A DNA stretch of 64,000 bases. Origin: Bacillota bacterium. GTDB taxonomy: Bacteria; Bacillota; Desulfotomaculia; Desulfotomaculales; VENG01. Below are positions 32,654 through 42,429 of this stretch, piece after piece. Where the stretch lies: positions 1 through 64,000 of the forward strand of contig VENG01000037.1 of assembly GCA_009711705.1 (NCBI GenBank). Direction: 5' to 3'. A program made the position numbers and the translations under genes. Position 1 is the first letter of the stretch. The number at the start of each line of letters is the position of its first letter. A model generated the notes under the pieces. That model searched no databases. It had not been told where the DNA came from and saw only the letters and a list, made by a program, of their open reading frames with translations.

Positions 32654-32667
32654 TGTTACATGTAACA
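32654..32667. promoter_or_regulatory. 14-bp perfect palindrome, probable operator
   Basis: TGTTACATGTAACA reads the same on both strands. It is 50 bp upstream of the antiporter start, where a dimeric regulator would be expected to bind. The cognate regulator is not adjacent. Confidence 0.5.
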
Positions 32668-32716
32668 AGTAATCAGAAAATTGTGACAGATTAATATATT
32701 TTTGGAGGTGCTCTCA

Positions 32717-33967
32717 ATGAATCAACTGCCACCTAACCCGGGGAAAGCCTGGACTGTTACCTTTGCCGGTACAGGAATCAACCTTGCCCTAGGGGTCTTG
32801 TACACATGGAGTGTTTTTGCTAAAGCTCTGGTTGACCAGATGGGCTGGACTAAAACAGAGTCTGCCCTTCCTTATACAATCGCTTGTGTGATTTTTGCCC
32901 TGTGTATGGTGCCTGCCGGACGTATGGTTGATAAGATGGGCCCGCGGGCTGTAGCAACAATTGGTGGTTTATTGGCAGGTGCCGGTATGATTATAGCCGG
33001 AACCTCAAGTTCAATAGCGATGACAACCGTTGGATTCGGTATTATTCTAGGTGCTGGTATGGGCTTTGGTTATGCTGCTCCTACCCCGGCGGCTGTAAAG
33101 TGGTTTCACCCGCATAGAAAGGGACAGATCTCTGGTTTAGTCGTTGCCGGCTTTGGCTTAGCATCTGTTTACATTGCTCCCATGACTAGTTACTTTATGA
33201 CTAACTTTGGGATCCAAAGAGCGTTTTTCATTGAAGGCATAATGTTTCTTGCCATCATTTGTATTCTTGCTCAGCTGTTGTCGGTTCCGCCTCAGGGGTA
33301 TGTTCCCCACGGTGACCCGGCACCAAAGAAAGCTGGTGGGGCTGCAAGTTCCGGCAGAGATTATTCCGCCAAGGAAATGTTAGCTACACCGCAGTTCTAT
33401 TTACTTTGGATCATGTATTGTTTTGCTGCTTCTGCCGGATTATTGATTATCGGACACCTGTCAAAGATTTCTCAAATCCAAGGTGGTATTGAGTGGGGAT
33501 TTATACTGGTGGCGGTTCTGGCTATTGGTAACGCCGGCGGTAGGATTGTAGCCGGTTACCTGTCAGACAGCTTGGGGCGTACCAATACCATGCGCCTGGT
33601 ATTTATAGTGCAGGCAGCGAACATGTTCCTCTTTATCACGTACAGTAACCCAGCGCTGCTGTTGATCGGATCGCTGCTTACAGGTATGGCTTACGGTTCA
33701 TTGCTATCTCTGTTCCCGTCCGCAACTTTCGATTACTTTGGGCTTAAAAACGCCGGTTTTAACTACGGCATAGTGTTTACTGCCTGGGGTGCCGCAGCCC
33801 TGATCGGTCCCATCATTGGCGGTCGCGCGGCTGACCTTACCGGTGGCTATGCGGGAAGTTATACCATTTCTGGTGTACTGCTTTTGGTGGCAGCCGGTTT
33901 GACTTTTATCACCAAGTCTCCAAAGGCAATTCCTGTAAATGTTGATAGCACAGCAGAAAAAGCCTAA
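32717..33967 (+). CDS. OFA-family MFS antiporter (oxalate/formate type)
   Basis: 416 residues with twelve predicted membrane spans and the OFA start NPGKAWTVTFAGTGINLALGVLYTWSVFAKAL. The family exchanges small carboxylates such as oxalate and formate. The ATG at 32717 has TTTGGAGGTG ahead. It is a single-gene unit in the rightward direction, between a palindrome on one side and a bidirectional terminator on the other. The true substrate cannot be read from sequence; no oxalyl-CoA decarboxylase genes accompany it. Confidence 0.88.
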   Translation: MNQLPPNPGKAWTVTFAGTGINLALGVLYTWSVFAKALVDQMGWTKTESALPYTIACVIFALCMVPAGRMVDKMGPRAVATIGGLLAGAGMIIAGTSSSIAMTTVGFGIILGAGMGFGYAAPTPAAVKWFHPHRKGQISGLVVAGFGLASVYIAPMTSYFMTNFGIQRAFFIEGIMFLAIICILAQLLSVPPQGYVPHGDPAPKKAGGAASSGRDYSAKEMLATPQFYLLWIMYCFAASAGLLIIGHLSKISQIQGGIEWGFILVAVLAIGNAGGRIVAGYLSDSLGRTNTMRLVFIVQAANMFLFITYSNPALLLIGSLLTGMAYGSLLSLFPSATFDYFGLKNAGFNYGIVFTAWGAAALIGPIIGGRAADLTGGYAGSYTISGVLLLVAAGLTFITKSPKAIPVNVDSTAEKA

Positions 33968-34014
33968 ATGCAAAAGTATATATAGCCCAGTAAATAACTT
34001 CTCCACTACCTCTT

Positions 34015-34051
34015 AAAAAGAAAGCAGGGTAACAGTACCCTGCTTTCTTTT
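34015..34051. terminator. Bidirectional terminator between antiporter gene and gatB
   Basis: AAAGAAAGCAGGGTA pairs with TACCCTGCTTTCTTT around a 4-base loop. A and T runs make it work in both directions. Confidence 0.92.
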
Positions 34052-35495
34052 ACATATGGTCCAGTTTATTTTGTAGAATTTCATTTACTACCTGTGGATT
34101 GGCTTTGCCTTTTGAGGCCTTCATCACTTGTCCAACCAAAAAGCCTATTGCTTTTTTCTTTCCTTTTTTGTAATCTTCCACTGATTTGGGGTTCCCCTCA
34201 ATGGCTCTGTCTATAATGCCTTCTATGGCAGATGCGTCAGAAATTTGCACCAGTCCTTTTTCTTCTACAATGACACCCGGGTCTTTACCAGTCTCGAACA
34301 TTGCCTCAAAAACTGTCTTGGCTATTTTGCCGCTTATAGTACCATTGTCCAAAAGCTTTAACATTTCAACAAGCTGTTGGGGTTTAATGCTGCACTCTTT
34401 GATACCCATGTTATGGGAATTTAGTAAACGCGTAAGGTCTCCCATGATCCAATTGCTAATGGACTTTGCGTCGGGGTAATTACTGGTACATTCTTCAAAA
34501 TAAGAAGCGACATCTTTGGAGACCGTAATTACATTGGCATCATAAGGTGGCAGACCATACTGTTCCATATAGCGGCGCTTTTTTTGGTCCGGTAACTCCG
34601 GTAGGTGCTGTTTAATCGAGTCAACCCACTCTCTTGATATTACCACCGGGACCAGGTCCGGTTCCGGGAAATACCTGTAGTCATGGGCTTCTTCCTTGCT
34701 ACGAAGAGCCAGGGTTATACCCTTATCTTCATCCCAAGTTCGGGTTTCCTGTACTATTTCACCATTATCTTCTAAAACTTCAATTTGTCTCTCTATTTCG
34801 TATTCCAGGGCACGCTGCAAAGATTTAAAAGAATTTAAATTTTTAATTTCTACTTTAGTTCCAAATTCTATGTTTCCTTGGGGCCTGATAGAAACGTTAG
34901 CGTCGCACCGCAAAGATCCTTCTTGCATTTTGCAGTCACTTACATCGGTGTACTGTATTATGGCTTTTAGCTTTTCTACGTAAGCCTTTGCCTCTTCCGG
35001 GGAGCGCATATCAGGTTCGGAAACTATTTCTATTAAAGGTACTCCGGTACGATTGTAGTCCACCAGTGAATAAGTTGTGGTGGAAATTGAACCCTGGTGT
35101 ACAAGTTTTCCTGCATCCTCTTCCATGTGAATGCGAGTAATCCCTACTCTTTTTTCACCCGTATCGGTATCGAACTCCAGGTACCCGTTCTCTGCCAGGG
35201 GCAGGTCAAATTGGGATACCTGGAATGCCTTGGGCAGATCGGGATAAAAGTAATTCTTGCGGTCAAACTTAGAGAAATCAGCAATTTGGCAATTCAAAGC
35301 CAATCCTGCTAAAATACCGTACTCTACCACCTTTTTATTTAAAACCGGAAGTACTCCCGGTAAACCCATACAGACAGGACAAACGTGGTGGTTTGGCTCT
35401 GCTCCAAATTCGGTGCTGCAGCTACAAAAGATTTTAGTATTTGTTTTTAATTCTACGTGTACTTCTAAACCGATAATTGTTTCATACTGGGTCAT
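34050..35495 (-). CDS. gatB: Asp/Glu-tRNA amidotransferase subunit B
   Basis: 481 residues, usual GatB length. GatB activates the side chain of Glu-tRNA(Gln) or Asp-tRNA(Asn) for amidation. The start MTQYETIIGLEVHVELKT is canonical and follows AAAGGGGTG; a 31-codon upstream extension is not used. Zinc cysteines are in FCSCSTEFG and HVCPVCMGLPG. The C-terminal helical YqeY-like tail binds the tRNA elbow. It follows gatA by 13 bp in a gatC-A-B operon. Confidence 0.97.
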   Translation of the reverse strand: MTQYETIIGLEVHVELKTNTKIFCSCSTEFGAEPNHHVCPVCMGLPGVLPVLNKKVVEYGILAGLALNCQIADFSKFDRKNYFYPDLPKAFQVSQFDLPLAENGYLEFDTDTGEKRVGITRIHMEEDAGKLVHQGSISTTTYSLVDYNRTGVPLIEIVSEPDMRSPEEAKAYVEKLKAIIQYTDVSDCKMQEGSLRCDANVSIRPQGNIEFGTKVEIKNLNSFKSLQRALEYEIERQIEVLEDNGEIVQETRTWDEDKGITLALRSKEEAHDYRYFPEPDLVPVVISREWVDSIKQHLPELPDQKKRRYMEQYGLPPYDANVITVSKDVASYFEECTSNYPDAKSISNWIMGDLTRLLNSHNMGIKECSIKPQQLVEMLKLLDNGTISGKIAKTVFEAMFETGKDPGVIVEEKGLVQISDASAIEGIIDRAIEGNPKSVEDYKKGKKKAIGFLVGQVMKASKGKANPQVVNEILQNKLDHM

Positions 35496-35508
35496 ACATG
35501 TCACCCCT

Positions 35509-36966
35509 TTATATGCTCGGCTTATTTTCGTGGTGGACTGTGTTTTGTTCAAATGTGTAGGCGGCACGTAATAGTGTTCCTTCGTCAAATGGTTTACCCA
35601 TCAGCTGTAATCCCACGGGCAAGTCATTGACCATGCCTGTAGGCAGTGAAATAGCCGGTATACCGGCCAGGTTTACCGACAGGGTACATATATCCACCAT
35701 ATACATTTGTAGCGGGTCATCCACTTTTTCTCCCCGCCTAAAGGGTAGTATGGGACTTGTAGGTGACAATAAGACATCGTATTTTTCAAAGGCAGCATCA
35801 AAGTCTTGCTTGATCAGCGTACGAACTTTTAATGCCTTATTGTAGTAGGCATCGTAATAGCCAGCTGAAAGAGCATATGTACCAAGCATAATGCGTCTTT
35901 TAACTTCCGGCCCAAAGCCTTCACTCCTAGTCTTTTTAAACATTTCAATTACATCTTCAGGTCCTTGAGCACGGTAGCCGTAGCGAACACCGTCATAGCG
36001 GGCCAAGTTGGAACTTGCTTCCGCCGGGGCGATCAGGTAATAAGCAGACAACCCGTGTTTCGTGTGAGGTAAGCTGGTCTCCTCTACCTCTGCCCCAAGA
36101 GAGGCCATTTTTTCAGCAGCCTGTTGAATAGAATTTTTAATTTCCGCATCAATACCTTCGCCCATATATTCCTGGGGAATACCAATCTTCAATCCTTTAA
36201 CGTCATTAGTAAGGAAAGTTGTATAGTCAGGAACATCATATTTTACCGAGGTGGAATCCATGGGATCGTGTCCGCAAATAACATTCATTAGCAGCGCACA
36301 GTCCTTCACATCTTTTCCCAACGGTCCTATTTGGTCCAATGAAGAAGCGAAGGCTATCAGGCCATACCGGGAAACAGCGCCATAGGTTGGTTTCATTCCG
36401 ACAACGCCACAATAGGCTGCCGGAAGGCGAATTGACCCGCCGGTGTCTGAGCCTAGTGCTACTATAGCCTCATCAGCAGCCACGGCGGCTGATGACCCGC
36501 CACTGGATCCACCGGCAACCCTATCTGTTGACCACGGGTTACAGGTGGGGAAAAAGGCTGAATTTTCACAGGAGGAACCCATGGCAAATTCATCCATGTT
36601 AGTTTTTCCTATCATTACTGCGTCCACTTCACCCAAACGCTCTATTACAGTTGCGTTATATGGAGGCATGTAGTTATAAAGAATGCGAGAAGAACAAGTT
36701 GTGCGAATACCCTCAGTGCACATGTTATCTTTTATGGCAATGGGTATACCTGTCATAGGGTGAATACGGGTGCCATCTTTTATCTTGCGGTCAACCTTGC
36801 GGGCCGTTTCCAAGGCCGCATCCTCCAGAACGGTTACATAGGACCCTACTTGTTCATCCACCGCGCTAATTCTATTCAATACTGATTGTGTAATCTCTTC
36901 AGAACTGACTTTTTTATTCACCAGCATCTTGTGCAGACGGTGTGCTGTCAGTTGGTACAATTCCAA
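35509..36966 (-). CDS. gatA: Asp/Glu-tRNA amidotransferase subunit A
   Basis: 485 residues of the amidase-signature family. It releases ammonia from glutamine. The Lys-Ser-Ser triad is visible: lysine in GIPIAIKDNMC, then serines in GGSSGGSSAAVA and TGGSIRLPA. The start is TTG behind GGGGG, since no ATG fits. It starts 17 bp after gatC. Confidence 0.96.
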   Translation of the reverse strand: MELYQLTAHRLHKMLVNKKVSSEEITQSVLNRISAVDEQVGSYVTVLEDAALETARKVDRKIKDGTRIHPMTGIPIAIKDNMCTEGIRTTCSSRILYNYMPPYNATVIERLGEVDAVMIGKTNMDEFAMGSSCENSAFFPTCNPWSTDRVAGGSSGGSSAAVAADEAIVALGSDTGGSIRLPAAYCGVVGMKPTYGAVSRYGLIAFASSLDQIGPLGKDVKDCALLMNVICGHDPMDSTSVKYDVPDYTTFLTNDVKGLKIGIPQEYMGEGIDAEIKNSIQQAAEKMASLGAEVEETSLPHTKHGLSAYYLIAPAEASSNLARYDGVRYGYRAQGPEDVIEMFKKTRSEGFGPEVKRRIMLGTYALSAGYYDAYYNKALKVRTLIKQDFDAAFEKYDVLLSPTSPILPFRRGEKVDDPLQMYMVDICTLSVNLAGIPAISLPTGMVNDLPVGLQLMGKPFDEGTLLRAAYTFEQNTVHHENKPSI

Positions 36967-36983
36967 TTCTAAGCCCCCTTACA

Positions 36984-37265
36984 CTAAACTATTTTTGGTA
37001 CACGGAAGAAATTTTCTTCTTTGTCAGGTGCGTTAGATAAAGCCTTTTCAGTATCTAAGTGATCTCCCACTTCGTCTTCTCTGAATACATTTTTCAAAGG
37101 AAGAACGTGGGCAGTGGGAAGGACATTTTCGGTATCCAGCTTGTTTAATGTTTGGGCATGCTCTAAAATGTCGCTTAGTTGTTTAGTATACAATTCTTTT
37201 TCCTCTTCGCTCAATTCCAAGCGGGCCAGCAAGGCTACGTGTTCAACGTCAGATTTATTGATCAT
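36984..37265 (-). CDS. gatC: Asp/Glu-tRNA amidotransferase subunit C
   Basis: 93 residues. GatC wraps around GatA and GatB and stabilises the complex. The N-terminal DVEHVALLARLELSEEE is typical. It starts with ATG after AAGGAAGG and is first of gatC-gatA-gatB. Confidence 0.96.
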   Translation of the reverse strand: MINKSDVEHVALLARLELSEEEKELYTKQLSDILEHAQTLNKLDTENVLPTAHVLPLKNVFREDEVGDHLDTEKALSNAPDKEENFFRVPKIV

Positions 37266-37379
37266 GCTAACACCTTCCTTAATCTATAAAAACTGTCAAT
37301 ATTATAACTCACGGTGAATTACCGGTGCAAGAAAACCTTTATGCGTAGTAACACCTGCACTGGGCTCTACTACCGCCGG

Positions 37380-39383
37380 TTATTCTTTTAAAAGGTTGTT
37401 TAAACCTTCTTCATCCAGAATGGTAATACCTAATTCTTTGGCCTTTTGGTACTTACTCCCCGGTTTCTCACCTGCCACCAAGTAGCCAGTGCTGCTGCTA
37501 ACACTTGATGATACCTTGCCCCCCAGGGATTCTATTTTTTCTTTGGCCTCTTGTCGCGTCAATTCACTGAGAGTTCCGGTTAGTACAAATGTTGTGCCTT
37601 GCAGGCGCGGTTCGTCTTTATTGACTTCTTCCTGTTTGGACTCTGTATTTACCCCGCTCTGCTGCAATCTTTTCACCAGACCCCGGTTTTGTTCTTGCTC
37701 AAAAAATGTAACAACGCTTTCGGCAATGGCCGGGCCAATTTCAGATATTTCTATAAGCTCTGCTTCGGATGCCATTATCAGGTTATCAATGGAACCGAAT
37801 TCTCCGGCTAAAAGCTTGGCAGCACGTTCTCCCACGTGACGAATACCAAGGCCGAAAATTAATCTGTATAAAGGATTACTTCGACTTTTATCAATGGCCT
37901 CCAAAAGGTTTTGAGCCGATTTCTCTCCCATTCTTTCCAGTGCTAATAAATCTTCTTTCTGTAATTGATACAGGTCAGCAGCGTCCTTAACCAGATTGCT
38001 GTCTATCAGCTGGTTAAGGATGGCAGGACCTAACCCTACGATATCCATAGCACTGCGGGAAACAAAATGTATGAGTCCCTCTCTCACCTGAGCGGGGCAA
38101 GTTGCACCTGTACAGCGGGCAGCAGCCTCTTCCTCCTGGCGAAGAACAGTAGCACCGCATTCGGGACACTCACCTGGAATTTGAAAGGTATGCTCGTGAC
38201 CTGTGCGGCGGTCTTTTTTAACCTGAACTACCTCAGGAATGATATCTCCTGCCTTATGCACTATGACTGTATCCCCAATGCGGATATCCTTGGTTTCAAT
38301 AAAATCCTCGTTATGTAAGGTTGCCCTGCTGACAGTGGTGCCCGCGAGTAGAACGGGCTCTAAGATTGCCGTTGGGGTTAAAACCCCGGTGCGTCCCACA
38401 CGTACAATGATGTCTTTTATTTGGGTAACCGCTTCCTCCGGTGGAAATTTAAAAGCTATGGCCCAGCGCGGGCTTTTAAATGTTGATCCCAAGTTACTCT
38501 GTTGAAGTAAAGAGTTTATCTTGATTACCATTCCGTCAATGGTATATTCAAGCTGGTGACGCTTTTCCTCCCAAATTTTGCAATAGCTTATCACCTCGTC
38601 AATATCCACGCATAACTGATAATGCGGGTTAACGCGAAAGCCTTGTTCTGTCAAAAACCCTAATAACTGGTGATGGGTTTTAAAACTTCCGGTCTCGGCA
38701 TATCCGGTGCCGTAAGTAAAGATTTGTAAATTCCTGGAGGCAGTGACCACCGGGTCCAGTTGCCGTAATGATCCGGCTGCTGCATTACGAGGGTTAGCAA
38801 AAAGGGGCTTTCCTTTTTCTTTCCTATATGTGTTAAGTTGTACAAAGGCGCTTTTGGGCATGTAAACCTCGCCTCGTACCTCCATGGTTACGTCATTCTT
38901 TAGGCGTAAGGGGATGCTGGGAATGGTTTTTAAATTGGATGTGATATCTTCTCCGGTTTCTCCGTCCCCCCTGGTGGCTCCCTGAACGAAGAGACCATTT
39001 TCATAGAGAAGGGATACAGCAAGCCCGTCAATTTTCAATTCAGCAACGTATGCAATCTTTTCATCCTGAGCACTGGATTTAACTCGGCTGTCAAAATCTT
39101 TTAGTTCAGGCTCCTGGAAAGCATTTCCCAGGCTGAGCATAGGCATACGGTGTTTTACCGTGCTCAAACCTTCCCTTGGGCTGCCACCTACCCTTTGGGT
39201 AGGTGAATCGGGTGTGACCAGTTTAGGATATTTTTGCTCCAAATTTATAAGCTCTTGCATTAAGGCATCAAATTGGCTATCCGCAATTTCCGGCTTGTCC
39301 AACACGTAGTACATGTGGTTATGGCGGTTTATTTGTTTACGCAGTTGTTCAGCCCGGTTACGAATGTTATCAGAAACGGTCAC
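37380..39383 (-). CDS. ligA: NAD-dependent DNA ligase
   Basis: 667 residues, standard LigA. It seals nicks with NAD. The adenylated lysine is in VAELKIDGLAVSL, followed by OB fold, a four-cysteine zinc finger (CPECGATVL, CTGATCPAQ), helix-hairpin-helix repeats and a C-terminal BRCT domain (about 590-667, GTTFVLTGTLSELTRQEA). The start is GTG behind GGAGG. It follows pcrA by about 55 bp on the same strand. Confidence 0.97.
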   Translation of the reverse strand: MTVSDNIRNRAEQLRKQINRHNHMYYVLDKPEIADSQFDALMQELINLEQKYPKLVTPDSPTQRVGGSPREGLSTVKHRMPMLSLGNAFQEPELKDFDSRVKSSAQDEKIAYVAELKIDGLAVSLLYENGLFVQGATRGDGETGEDITSNLKTIPSIPLRLKNDVTMEVRGEVYMPKSAFVQLNTYRKEKGKPLFANPRNAAAGSLRQLDPVVTASRNLQIFTYGTGYAETGSFKTHHQLLGFLTEQGFRVNPHYQLCVDIDEVISYCKIWEEKRHQLEYTIDGMVIKINSLLQQSNLGSTFKSPRWAIAFKFPPEEAVTQIKDIIVRVGRTGVLTPTAILEPVLLAGTTVSRATLHNEDFIETKDIRIGDTVIVHKAGDIIPEVVQVKKDRRTGHEHTFQIPGECPECGATVLRQEEEAAARCTGATCPAQVREGLIHFVSRSAMDIVGLGPAILNQLIDSNLVKDAADLYQLQKEDLLALERMGEKSAQNLLEAIDKSRSNPLYRLIFGLGIRHVGERAAKLLAGEFGSIDNLIMASEAELIEISEIGPAIAESVVTFFEQEQNRGLVKRLQQSGVNTESKQEEVNKDEPRLQGTTFVLTGTLSELTRQEAKEKIESLGGKVSSSVSSSTGYLVAGEKPGSKYQKAKELGITILDEEGLNNLLKE

Positions 39384-39437
39384 CCGGGAAGCACCTCCAA
39401 ACTTTTACGGTGAAATGTACATAAACCATCGGTAGAA

Positions 39438-41585
39438 CTAACCATATTTCTGCAGAGGGGCATATTTAGATAATAAGGTTTTTATTCCCAGGCCGGGAAA
39501 TTCAACTTTTATTTCCTGTGTATTGCCTTTGCCCCTAACGTCTTTAATAACACCATCCCCCCACTTACGATGATGTACCCGGTCACCCGGATTAAAAAGT
39601 GTGTCGGCTGCGGGAGAATTTTGCTTGGTGGAAAGCTCCAGTCCCGTTAGATCTTTGTCTAAAGGGTCTCTTGTGGTTAAATATTCAGGGGGTAATTCAT
39701 CCAGAAACCTTGATGCCTTATTAGATTTAGTGTACCCGTACAGCGTTCTTTGCTGGCAGTGAGTAATGTAAAGTCGCTCCCTGGCCCTGGTGATTCCCAC
39801 GTAACAAAGACGTCGTTCTTCTTCCATTTCTTTAGGTTCCTGCAGGCTGCGGGAATGGGGAAAGACTCCTTCCTCTAGACCAACCAGAAAAATAATGGGG
39901 AATTCAAGTCCTTTAGCACTGTGCAGGGTCATCATAGTCACCTGATCATTGTTTTCTTGGTAACTATCTATATCCGCAACCAGAGCCAGCCCGGACAAAA
40001 ACTCCTCCAGAGTATCACCCGGATGTTCCCGGTCAAATTCACGGGTTACTGACATGAATTCTTGTAAATTTTCCAAGCGCGTGCGAGATTCCACGGTATT
40101 CTCTTCTTCAAGGGCCTTTTGATAACCGGTGCGGGACAGAGTTTCTTCAACAATGCTTGTAATGCTCAGGTCATATTGATTATCCCTTATAGTTTGCAAT
40201 GTTTCTCCTAAATTAATGGCGGCGTTACGGGGTTTTGTTGCCAATCCTTTAATGTCTCCCGTCTTAAGGAGAACGTTAATCAAATTATTTTCCAGGGCAC
40301 CGGCGTAATCAATTATTTTTTCTATTGACGCGGCACCGATACCCCTTTTGGGTACGTTGATAATCCTCCTGAGTCCAATTTGATCAGCGGGGTTAGCTAG
40401 CAGTCTTAAGTATGCTAATAGGTCCTTAATTTCTTTACGGTCATAGAATTTATGACCACCGACCATATTGTAACTAATTCCGGCGTATAGCAGTTTTTCC
40501 TCTAAAACCCTTGATTGAGCGTGAGTACGGTAGAGGATAGACATATCTTTATAAGCATGTCCTTTATCCCTAAGCCGCATGATCCTGTTGACCACAAATT
40601 GAGCTTCTGCATGCTCATTGTAACCGGTGTAAACAACTATGGGTTCTCCGAAGGGCCCCTCAGTCCACAGGGCTTTTTCCTTACGGCCCATGTTATTCTT
40701 GATTACCCGGTTGGCAGTTTCCAAGATGGTTCCAGTGGAACGGTAGTTCTGTTCCAAAAGGATAACACAGGCTTCCGGATAATCTTTTTCAAAGTCCAGT
40801 ATATTTTGCATATCAGCTCCCCGGAAACGGTAAATACTCTGATCGGGGTCACCTACTACACACAAATTACGATATTTACGGGCCAATAGGCTTATTAGAA
40901 TGTATTGAGCATGATTGGTGTCTTGGTATTCATCGACAAGAATATACCGAAATTTATTTTGATAATAAGCTAAAACAGATTCGTTAGATTGTAATAACTT
41001 TACGGTAATCATTATTAAATCGTCGAAGTCCACGGCATTGTTTTGCTTCATTTTTTTTTCGTATAGAGTGTACACATCGGAAACAGTTTCCTGGTAAAAG
41101 TCTCTTGCCGTAGCCTGGAATTCCGAGGCGGTCTTAAGGCTATTTTTGGCTGTGGAAATTCCCACGGCAATGGCCCGGGGTGGGAATTTTTTTTCGTCTA
41201 AATTTAACTCTTTTAGGCATTCCTTGACCAAAGTTTTGCGATCAGTTTCATCATAAATAACAAAATTCTTTGCATAACCCATAAAACTGGACTGCATTCT
41301 TAGTATGCGTAAACATGCCGCGTGAAAGGTTGAAACCCATAGGTCTTGGACCTCGTAGGGAATCATATTTCCCACCCTTGCTTTCATTTCGCTGGCAGCT
41401 TTGTTGGTAAATGTTATGGCCAGTACGTTACGGGGAGATATGTTCTTGTGCTGTATCAGATAAGCAATACGGGTGGTAAGCACTTTTGTTTTACCGGATC
41501 CGGCCCCGGCCAAGACCAACAGAGGGCCTTCGGTGTTCTGCACCGCTTGTGCTTGACTGTCATTTAGACCTGTCAAAATATCCAT
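39438..41585 (-). CDS. pcrA: ATP-dependent DNA helicase PcrA/UvrD
   Basis: 715 residues of superfamily 1A helicase. Motif I AGAGSGKTKVLTTR, motif II VDEYQDTNHAQY, motif III VGDPDQSIYRFRGAD and later QNYRSTGTIL and MTLHSAKGLEFP. The C-terminus ends in the PcrA Tudor-like tail that binds RNA polymerase (GDRVHHRKWGDGVI). PcrA works in repair and rolling-circle replication. The upstream his operon ends with its own terminator. Confidence 0.96.
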   Translation of the reverse strand: MDILTGLNDSQAQAVQNTEGPLLVLAGAGSGKTKVLTTRIAYLIQHKNISPRNVLAITFTNKAASEMKARVGNMIPYEVQDLWVSTFHAACLRILRMQSSFMGYAKNFVIYDETDRKTLVKECLKELNLDEKKFPPRAIAVGISTAKNSLKTASEFQATARDFYQETVSDVYTLYEKKMKQNNAVDFDDLIMITVKLLQSNESVLAYYQNKFRYILVDEYQDTNHAQYILISLLARKYRNLCVVGDPDQSIYRFRGADMQNILDFEKDYPEACVILLEQNYRSTGTILETANRVIKNNMGRKEKALWTEGPFGEPIVVYTGYNEHAEAQFVVNRIMRLRDKGHAYKDMSILYRTHAQSRVLEEKLLYAGISYNMVGGHKFYDRKEIKDLLAYLRLLANPADQIGLRRIINVPKRGIGAASIEKIIDYAGALENNLINVLLKTGDIKGLATKPRNAAINLGETLQTIRDNQYDLSITSIVEETLSRTGYQKALEEENTVESRTRLENLQEFMSVTREFDREHPGDTLEEFLSGLALVADIDSYQENNDQVTMMTLHSAKGLEFPIIFLVGLEEGVFPHSRSLQEPKEMEEERRLCYVGITRARERLYITHCQQRTLYGYTKSNKASRFLDELPPEYLTTRDPLDKDLTGLELSTKQNSPAADTLFNPGDRVHHRKWGDGVIKDVRGKGNTQEIKVEFPGLGIKTLLSKYAPLQKYG

Positions 41586-41675
41586 TCAAAAAGTCCTCCT
41601 AATGATGCACCAATGATGTCTAAGCAAAAAACTATGGTAGATTATATCATAACAAGAATTTTAAGGACAGGGTAA

Positions 41676-41708
41676 CAAAAAGAACAGCCGGGTACAGTCC
41701 CCGGCCGT
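41676..41708 (-). terminator. Terminator of the his operon
   Basis: GGCCGGG pairs with CCCGGCT around ACTGTA-type loop, followed by TTCTTTTTG on the minus strand, starting a few bases behind the hisE stop. Confidence 0.85.
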
Positions 41709-41712
41709 GAGA

Positions 41713-41985
41713 TCATTTTGCTCTTCTTTTTAGTTCGCTGACGACTTCTTCGGGGTTTACTCCTTGAGCTACCAGTAGTACCAGTAGATGATAAGTTAAA
41801 TCAGCGTATTCATGTATCAAGTTAACATGATCATTGTTTTTCGCTGCCAGTATAACTTCGGTCGCTTCTTCTCCAACTTTTTTCAATATCTTATCGGTAC
41901 CTTCTGTGAACAGGTAAGTGGTGTAAGATCCTTGCGGGCGTTCTAAATACCTGGTCCTCACAATCCCATAAAGCTCAGTAATCAC
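41713..41985 (-). CDS. hisE: Phosphoribosyl-ATP diphosphatase
   Basis: 90 residues of the MazG-like all-alpha fold. It hydrolyses phosphoribosyl-ATP to phosphoribosyl-AMP, step 2 of histidine synthesis. KKVGEEATEVILAAKN and HEYADLTYHLLVLL hold the metal-binding acids. It is separate from hisI here and last in the operon. Confidence 0.95.
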   Translation of the reverse strand: MITELYGIVRTRYLERPQGSYTTYLFTEGTDKILKKVGEEATEVILAAKNNDHVNLIHEYADLTYHLLVLLVAQGVNPEEVVSELKRRAK

Positions 41986-42008
41986 GCTTTGGCTTTCAGA
42001 CTCTGTTA

Positions 42009-42401
42009 CTACTTTTTTTTACCGTATACTTCCTCCGGGTCAAAAATCTGTTCACCTTTAACGGTAACTTTGCCGTCAGTTTCTATTCTATTGTGAAAGC
42101 AGCTGTAATAGCCTTCGTGACAGGCAGCGTCTTTCTGCTCCACCTGCACCAAAAGGGTATCGGCATCGCAGTCAAAGGTTACCTCATTTACTTTCTGTAC
42201 ATTGCCTGAGGACTCACCTTTGTGCCAGAATTTTTGCCTACTACGGCTCCAGAACCAGGTTTCGCCTGTTGACAGAGTTTTTATCACGGCTTCTTTATTC
42301 ATGTAGGCCATCATTAAAACCTCGCCACTGTTTGTGTCCTGTACAATGGCAGGAATAAGCCCGGCTTCATCGAATTTAAGCTTGTCCACGTTAAATTGCA
42401 T
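42009..42401 (-). CDS. hisI: Phosphoribosyl-AMP cyclohydrolase
   Basis: About 130 residues. It opens the adenine ring of phosphoribosyl-AMP, step 3. MMAYMNKEAV and SRSRQKFWHKGESSGN are family signatures; FDCDADTLLVQVEQKDAACHEG carries the metal-binding acids and cysteine. I chose the ATG at 42401 because GGGGG lies 8 bases ahead; an ATG five codons earlier has no ribosome site. Confidence 0.95.
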   Translation of the reverse strand: MQFNVDKLKFDEAGLIPAIVQDTNSGEVLMMAYMNKEAVIKTLSTGETWFWSRSRQKFWHKGESSGNVQKVNEVTFDCDADTLLVQVEQKDAACHEGYYSCFHNRIETDGKVTVKGEQIFDPEEVYGKKK

Positions 42402-42429
42402 GCATTTTGCCCCCATTTAGCTTCAATAA

